A program made the translations under genes and the position numbers. Positions 15,442 to 17,660 of a stretch of 17,660 nt of DNA are shown one piece after another; the stretch's first letter is position 1, and each line of letters opens with the position of its first letter. Origin of the DNA: an uncultured Treponema sp. (lineage in GTDB: Bacteria; Spirochaetota; Spirochaetia; Treponematales; Treponemataceae); contig CALINC010000119.1 in NCBI GenBank assembly GCA_938045195.1, positions 1-17,660 of the forward strand. The letters run 5' to 3'. The notes beneath the pieces were generated by a model. That model was not told the DNA's origin. It searched no databases and saw only the letters and a list, made by a program, of their open reading frames with translations.

Positions 15442-17517
15442 TTAGAATATTTCTTCAATCAGTTCGGCATAATTTTTTCCGTAGTAAAGCGAGCCGTACA
15501 TAATGCAGGCTGCCAGTACATTTCTACCGTAACCGCGTGTTTCGGTATATGCTAAACTCTCTAAAAATAAATCGGCAGGCAGGTTCCGCGATTGTTTTAT
15601 CCAGCGTTTTACGGCATTTGGTCCTGCATTATATGAAAAAAGGGCTGTCATTATGTTGCCGGAATTTTTGCGTATCATATCGGCAAGATAAAAAGCCCCG
15701 AATCTTATATTGACGGACGGGTCATTTAAATTATAAGTTTCTACTTTTAAGCGGCGCGCAATGTCTGCTGCCGTGGGTTTCATAAGTTGTGTAAGACCTA
15801 TCGCGCCTGCATGCGAAACAACCTCCGCTTTAAAATAACTTTCGCTCCGTATAAGTGCAAAAAGAAGATATTCAGGCAGGTTATATTCCGCTGCATATTT
15901 TCTTACTTCTTCGAGATACGGACGCGGATATACAAGCTGTAAATGTTCTTCCGAAAATTGAGAACCTTCGGATTTTATTGCAAAAGTCATTATCTTCATT
16001 GAATCGGCATATAGATTATTTTTATATAAAAGAGATGAAAATTCCGCCGCTTCATCGGTTTTGATTTGAGGATAAATGTGTACAATAGTTTTATAGAGTC
16101 TGTCATATAGTTTATATTTTGCAAGTCCCCTTAAAACCTGCATAGCTTGTTCGGAAGAAATGCCGTAGGTTTCTTTGCGTGGTACTTTTTTAGCATAAAC
16201 GGAAGCGGTTACCGGAAGCCCCAAATGGTATGCCGCCATAACTTTGTAGTAAAAAAAATCATGGTCTTTTTCAAAAGCAGCGGTTAAAAGTTGTTTTTCT
16301 TCTCCGCTTGAGAGTGTATTTGAACGTGCCAGAATATAAGAGAGTCTTGCTTGGGCTTCGGCTAAATTTGTTTTTGTAATTGCGTTATATAATTTTTTTA
16401 AATTGGTCCAGTCTTTAGCCGCAGTAAGATGCATACAGGCGTATGCTGCAAGATCTTCATAAATATATGCGTTTTTCCATAGAGACGCGGAAGCACATAA
16501 TTCTTGAAAAAATAATGTAAACGATTTTGTTTTAAGTGTTTCTAAAACGTTCCAGAGCGCATTATCAAAGTCTTCCGATGAAGGTGCATATTTTGCAGCT
16601 TTTTTAAAAAACTCTACCGCTTTATCCGTTTGTTTTGCAATTTTTAAATATAATTTGGCGGCGTAAAATGCAAATATATACTTTTCGCTTAACAGTGTTT
16701 TTTCATCGATATTTTTCTTAACCGTGTTTTCGTCATTTACGGTTTCAAGCTCAATAAGTTTTTGCTCAAATAGTTCGGCATCTTCTGAATAGTTTTCAGA
16801 GCCGTACAAGGCAGCTTTTCCCATATCCGATAAAACCCTTCTTTGTTTGGGATATGCCCCGTTTTCGATAAACGGTTTAAACATTTGCCATGCTTTTTGA
16901 TATTGTTTTTGAAAAGTTAAAACACGGATTTCAGTTAAATTGAAAAAATCGTTTAGTGTAGGATCTTTATTTTGATTTTTTAATTTTTTTAAAACTTCTG
17001 CGGTTTCCGTATCGAGTTGTATTGAGGAACAATATTCCGAAAGAGAAATATCTTTTTCTTCATTAAATCGGTTAAGAAGAAGTAAAAGTCTCCTTCGCTG
17101 GTATACGGCATTTTCTTTTTTTTCGGGTGAAAGATTTTCAGTCTTTAAGAGGCCGTCAATTATTTTTAATTTTTCTTCGTTTGAAGAAAGTTCATATACT
17201 TCTTCTTCTGCAAGTATATTATAAGGGAAGGGTGAATGCTTTGAAGCGTATTTAAAATATAGTTTTGCAGTTTTTCCGTTTTCCCAAAAGTTTGAATCTT
17301 TTAAATATAAGCCCGCATAATAGACGGAACCTGCTCCGGTATTTTGCAGTTTTTTTAGTGCTGCCGCACTATGATTTTGAATTTGTGAAAAATTACCCGC
17401 ATACATAGCCTCAATTAAAACGTTCTCTTCAGTTTCGTCATATTTTCCGGAACACGAAGCATTGCTTAAACAAAAGAGAAGTAAAATAAATATATTTAAA
17501 ATATGTTTCGCTTTTAT
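15442..17517 (-). CDS. Soluble lytic murein transglycosylase (SLT family 1), probable lipoprotein, non-canonical start
   Basis: A long helical superhelix region with TPR-like repeats, then a C-terminal goose-lysozyme-like SLT domain that cleaves peptidoglycan with anhydro-muropeptide release. Counting from the in-frame ATG at 17406 (654 aa), catalytic Glu522 lies in IRSESYF, GAIGLTQLM is at 534-542 and SYNAGPNAVKRW at 591-602. Family length fits. The frame stays open upstream of that ATG to a stop at 17521-17523 and encodes KAKHILNIFILLLFCLSNASC, a signal peptide with a spirochaete-style lipobox (NAS-Cys, codon 22). No ATG, GTG or TTG precedes it, only ATT (17520) and ATA (17517). I place the start at ATA 17517, 6 bases after AGAGG, where ATG would be expected. 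See the finding on this start for alternatives. Confidence 0.85.
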   Translation of the reverse strand: MKAKHILNIFILLLFCLSNASCSGKYDETEENVLIEAMYAGNFSQIQNHSAAALKKLQNTGAGSVYYAGLYLKDSNFWENGKTAKLYFKYASKHSPFPYNILAEEEVYELSSNEEKLKIIDGLLKTENLSPEKKENAVYQRRRLLLLLNRFNEEKDISLSEYCSSIQLDTETAEVLKKLKNQNKDPTLNDFFNLTEIRVLTFQKQYQKAWQMFKPFIENGAYPKQRRVLSDMGKAALYGSENYSEDAELFEQKLIELETVNDENTVKKNIDEKTLLSEKYIFAFYAAKLYLKIAKQTDKAVEFFKKAAKYAPSSEDFDNALWNVLETLKTKSFTLFFQELCASASLWKNAYIYEDLAAYACMHLTAAKDWTNLKKLYNAITKTNLAEAQARLSYILARSNTLSSGEEKQLLTAAFEKDHDFFYYKVMAAYHLGLPVTASVYAKKVPRKETYGISSEQAMQVLRGLAKYKLYDRLYKTIVHIYPQIKTDEAAEFSSLLYKNNLYADSMKIMTFAIKSEGSQFSEEHLQLVYPRPYLEEVRKYAAEYNLPEYLLFALIRSESYFKAEVVSHAGAIGLTQLMKPTAADIARRLKVETYNLNDPSVNIRFGAFYLADMIRKNSGNIMTALFSYNAGPNAVKRWIKQSRNLPADLFLESLAYTETRGYGRNVLAACIMYGSLYYGKNYAELIEEIF

Positions 17518-17555
17518 AATTTACCTCTTAAAAAACTATTTTCTATATTCTTCAT
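17514..17555 (-). CDS. Possible 13-codon upstream reading frame ahead of the transglycosylase
   Basis: ATG at 17555 with a good GGAG site 7 bases upstream, reading MKNIENSFLRGKL, then TAA (17516-17514) overlapping the proposed ATA start of the transglycosylase as ATAA. It may be a coupled leader peptide. It may also be the true N-terminus of the transglycosylase, cut off by a one-base deletion: one more A in the AAA run after GGT would join the frames as ...RGKIIKAKHILN. It is too short for composition to prove coding. Confidence 0.3.
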   Translation of the reverse strand: MKNIENSFLRGKL

Positions 17556-17605
17556 AGAATTTCTCCGGTTTCATTCCTGTTAGGGATAATTTTCCCTTAT
17601 TAAAT

Positions 17606-17632
17606 TTTATTCGTGCGGAGGGTTTAATACCC
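17606..17632 (+). repeat. Interspersed 27-bp repeat, copy 2
   Basis: Identical to 13218-13244 over 27 bases and in the same orientation. As at galK, it lies on the promoter side of a minus-strand gene, about 50 bases before the ATG at 17555. What follows differs from copy 1: a TGTTGC/GCAACA hairpin instead of the CCCCGGCG one. The element probably continues past the window edge. Confidence 0.85.
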
Positions 17633-17659
17633 TGTTGCTGCGCAACATACGCTCTGCGT
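17633..17659. repeat. Two short hairpins attached to repeat copy 2
   Basis: TGTTGC (17633-17638) with GCAACA (17642-17647), loop TGC. Then ACGC (17649-17652) with GCGT (17656-17659), loop TCT. Both are perfect stems in a GC-richer patch than the surroundings. The window ends here, so further arms cannot be judged. Confidence 0.55.
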
Positions 17660-17660
17660 C

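Overview
The window looks like a chromosomal segment from a host-associated spirochaete, most likely Treponema of the T. denticola type. This is inferred from the AT-rich DNA with short intergenic gaps, the Treponema-like protein sequences, and the gene content (mreD-PBP2-rodA, lytic transglycosylase, NrdR, GlgX, GalK, paired paraslipins). It is a judgement from sequence style, not a database match. I see no phage, transposase, CRISPR array, tRNA or rRNA.

Layout. (1) Positions 92-3758 (+): a tightly coupled cell-elongation operon, mreD, PBP2 (mrdA) and rodA, joined by ATGA stop/start overlaps and preceded by two strong palindromes. (2) Positions 3753-7138 (-): a three-gene operon of phosphoribosyltransferase, large exported chitobiase-like/beta-helix protein, and rnhB. 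It is driven by a near-consensus promoter at 7163-7191 and converges on rodA with a 6-bp overlap. (3) Positions 7298-9780 (+): nrdR with its own promoter, then a WecA/TagO-type polyprenyl-phosphate sugar-1-phosphate transferase (strong promoter at 7827-7855) and a CDP-alcohol phosphatidyltransferase. (4) Positions 9865-11997 (+) glgX and 12010-13191 (-) galK, convergent carbohydrate genes. (5) Positions 13310-15158 (-): two overlapping SPFH/paraslipin genes that are clearly paralogues. (6) Positions 15301-15332 (-): a good intrinsic terminator. It follows a family 1-type lytic transglycosylase lipoprotein gene (15442-17517, -).

Themes. Much of the window is envelope biology: side-wall peptidoglycan synthesis (PBP2/RodA/MreD), peptidoglycan cleavage (SLT), polyprenyl-linked glycan initiation, phospholipid head-group transfer, membrane scaffolding (SPFH pair) and an exported beta-helix protein. 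The rest is nucleotide salvage and regulation (PRTase, NrdR), DNA repair (RNase HII) and sugar metabolism (GlgX, GalK).

No convincing undescribed multi-gene system is visible. The best leads are: the lytic transglycosylase whose lipoprotein signal peptide is open but has no ATG/GTG/TTG start; a perfect 27-bp interspersed repeat followed by a different hairpin in each copy; a probable leaderless glgX transcript; a RodA with an extra roughly 50-residue membrane insertion; and the uncharacterised exported beta-helix protein.
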